This document shows positions 63,301-64,000 of a DNA stretch of 64,000 nt, one piece after another. Under the pieces are notes generated by a model. The model ran no database searches and was not told the origin of the DNA. It was given only the letters and a program-made list of their open reading frames with translations. Numbering within the stretch: the first letter of the stretch is position 1; each line of letters starts with the position of its first letter. Source of the stretch: Tardibacter sp963781025 (GTDB lineage: Bacteria > Pseudomonadota > Alphaproteobacteria > Sphingomonadales > Sphingomonadaceae). Location: positions 310,001 through 374,000 of the forward strand of contig CAWADU010000003.1 of NCBI GenBank assembly GCA_963781025.1, written 5' to 3'. The position numbers and the translations under genes are program-made.

Positions 63301-64000
63301 ATGAATTCGCTTCTGAAGATCGCGGGGCTCGGCCTTGCTCTCCTGACTGTCGCCTGCAACCAGGACGCGGCGACCAACAATGCCGATGCCATGGCGAAAT
63401 CTTCCAAGCCGCAGCCGGGCAAGGACTGGACGAAAATGGTTGTGGCGACGCCCGAAGGCGGCTTCCGCATGGGCAACCCCGACGCGACAGTGAAGCTGCT
63501 AGAATTCGGCTCGTTCACCTGCCCGCACTGCCGCGCTTTCCATGACGAGGCGGCAGCGGCGCTGAAGGCGAAATATATAGCATCGGGGCAGGTCTCGTAC
63601 GAGTTTCGCTCGTTCATCCTGAACGGCATCGACGTGCCGGTGTCCCTGCTTGCCTACTGCGCGCCCCCGGCCGCCTTCTTCGCGATCCAGGACGGCCTCT
63701 ATGACACGCAGGAAGCGTGGATCGGCCATTTCCAGAAGGCGCAGGACGACATCAACAAGCTCCAGTCCGCGCCACAGGAGGCACAGTTCGCGGGCGTCAT
63801 AAAGGCGACCCAGCTCGATAATTTCTTCAGGATGCGCGGCCTGCCCGCATCGAAGCAGCAGCAGTGCCTGGCGGACAAGCCGGCGCTTGATAAGCTCGCC
63901 ACGATTCGCGGCGATGCGGTGAAGACTTACAAGCTCAGCGGCACACCGACTTTCGTCATCAACGGCGTCACTCAGGAGAATGTGTTTGACTGGAAGGCGC
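63301..64000 (+). CDS. DsbA-family thiol:disulfide oxidoreductase lipoprotein (3' end outside window)
   Basis: The frame is open from 63301 to the window end, 233 codons without a stop. The lipoprotein signal is MNSLLKIAGLGLALLTVAC with Cys at residue 19. A DsbA/thioredoxin-4 fold follows: VKLLEFGSFTCPHCRAFHDE with CPHC as redox pair, a helical insertion, and the cis-Pro loop KLSGTPTFVINGV near the end. It forms disulfides or isomerises them in the periplasm while tethered by lipid. The C-terminal 10-20 residues are missing from the window. Confidence 0.9.
   Translation, partial: MNSLLKIAGLGLALLTVACNQDAATNNADAMAKSSKPQPGKDWTKMVVATPEGGFRMGNPDATVKLLEFGSFTCPHCRAFHDEAAAALKAKYIASGQVSYEFRSFILNGIDVPVSLLAYCAPPAAFFAIQDGLYDTQEAWIGHFQKAQDDINKLQSAPQEAQFAGVIKATQLDNFFRMRGLPASKQQQCLADKPALDKLATIRGDAVKTYKLSGTPTFVINGVTQENVFDWKA

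Overview
The window reads as a chromosomal stretch of a GC-rich alphaproteobacterium of the Sphingomonadales. The evidence is gene content and local order: CtrA close to its partner SciP, a DUF2497/PopZ protein between tolC and valS, hopanoid genes hpnN and hpnM beside dxs, a PEP-CTERM protein with a W after the PEP motif, a MerC-like protein next to a Zur-type Fur regulator, membrane-bound cytochrome c CycM, a perfect CIRCE upstream of groESL, and short HisZ. Most of it is core housekeeping DNA. I see no prophage, integron, insertion sequence or CRISPR array.

Layout. 1-4.6 kb: the end of a glycosyltransferase, a GNAT acetyltransferase coupled to sppA, and a broken metalloprotease-like gene. 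4.7-6.9 kb: CIRCE-controlled groES-groEL. 7-15.5 kb: a small lipoprotein, mlaA, bpt, ilvA, a beta-hydroxyacid dehydrogenase coupled to an amidohydrolase homologue that has lost its metal ligands, a DsbD-like transporter and a PEP-CTERM protein. 15.7-18.7 kb: rplM-rpsI and ctaA-cutA-DUF2237. 18.7-25.4 kb: a Zur box, MerC-like protein, Zur, dxs, DUF2141, hpnN and convergent hpnM. 25.7-31.5 kb: GMC oxidoreductase, diguanylate cyclase, MFS exporter, VOC protein, DUF4142-cupredoxin pair and tRNA-Cys. 31.7-39.2 kb: small lipoprotein, pcm-like gene, tolC, popZ-like gene, sugar isomerase and valS. 39.2-42.5 kb: lipid kinase, ctrA, DUF481 porin and sciP. 43-46.4 kb: mnmA facing pdxH-fieF-phzF. 46.6-50.8 kb: DnaJ-like protein, YihY, fabI, aroC and TM2 protein. 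50.8-56.1 kb: serC-serA-hisZ-purA. 56.3-64 kb: extensin-like lipoprotein, LOG protein, cycM, pheA, mutY-beta-lactamase-nudC, DUF721 and a DsbA-like lipoprotein cut by the window end.

Genes are tightly packed. Many neighbours share ATGA stop/start overlaps, and several convergent pairs overlap by 4-35 bp. Visible regulatory logic includes HrcA/CIRCE control of the chaperonin, Zur control of a probable zinc or metal uptake pair, and CtrA-type half-sites in the ctrA upstream region.

The most striking window-wide feature is a set of seven apparent single-event frameshifts in six otherwise well-preserved genes: the metalloprotease-like gene (two), ctaA, fieF, yihY, nudC and the DUF721 gene. At least two can be repaired by adding one base to a run of the same base. 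Consensus sequencing error and true gene decay both remain possible. The strongest biological candidate is the amidohydrolase-derived pseudoenzyme at 11.6-12.7 kb. I did not find a convincing new multi-gene defence or mobile system.
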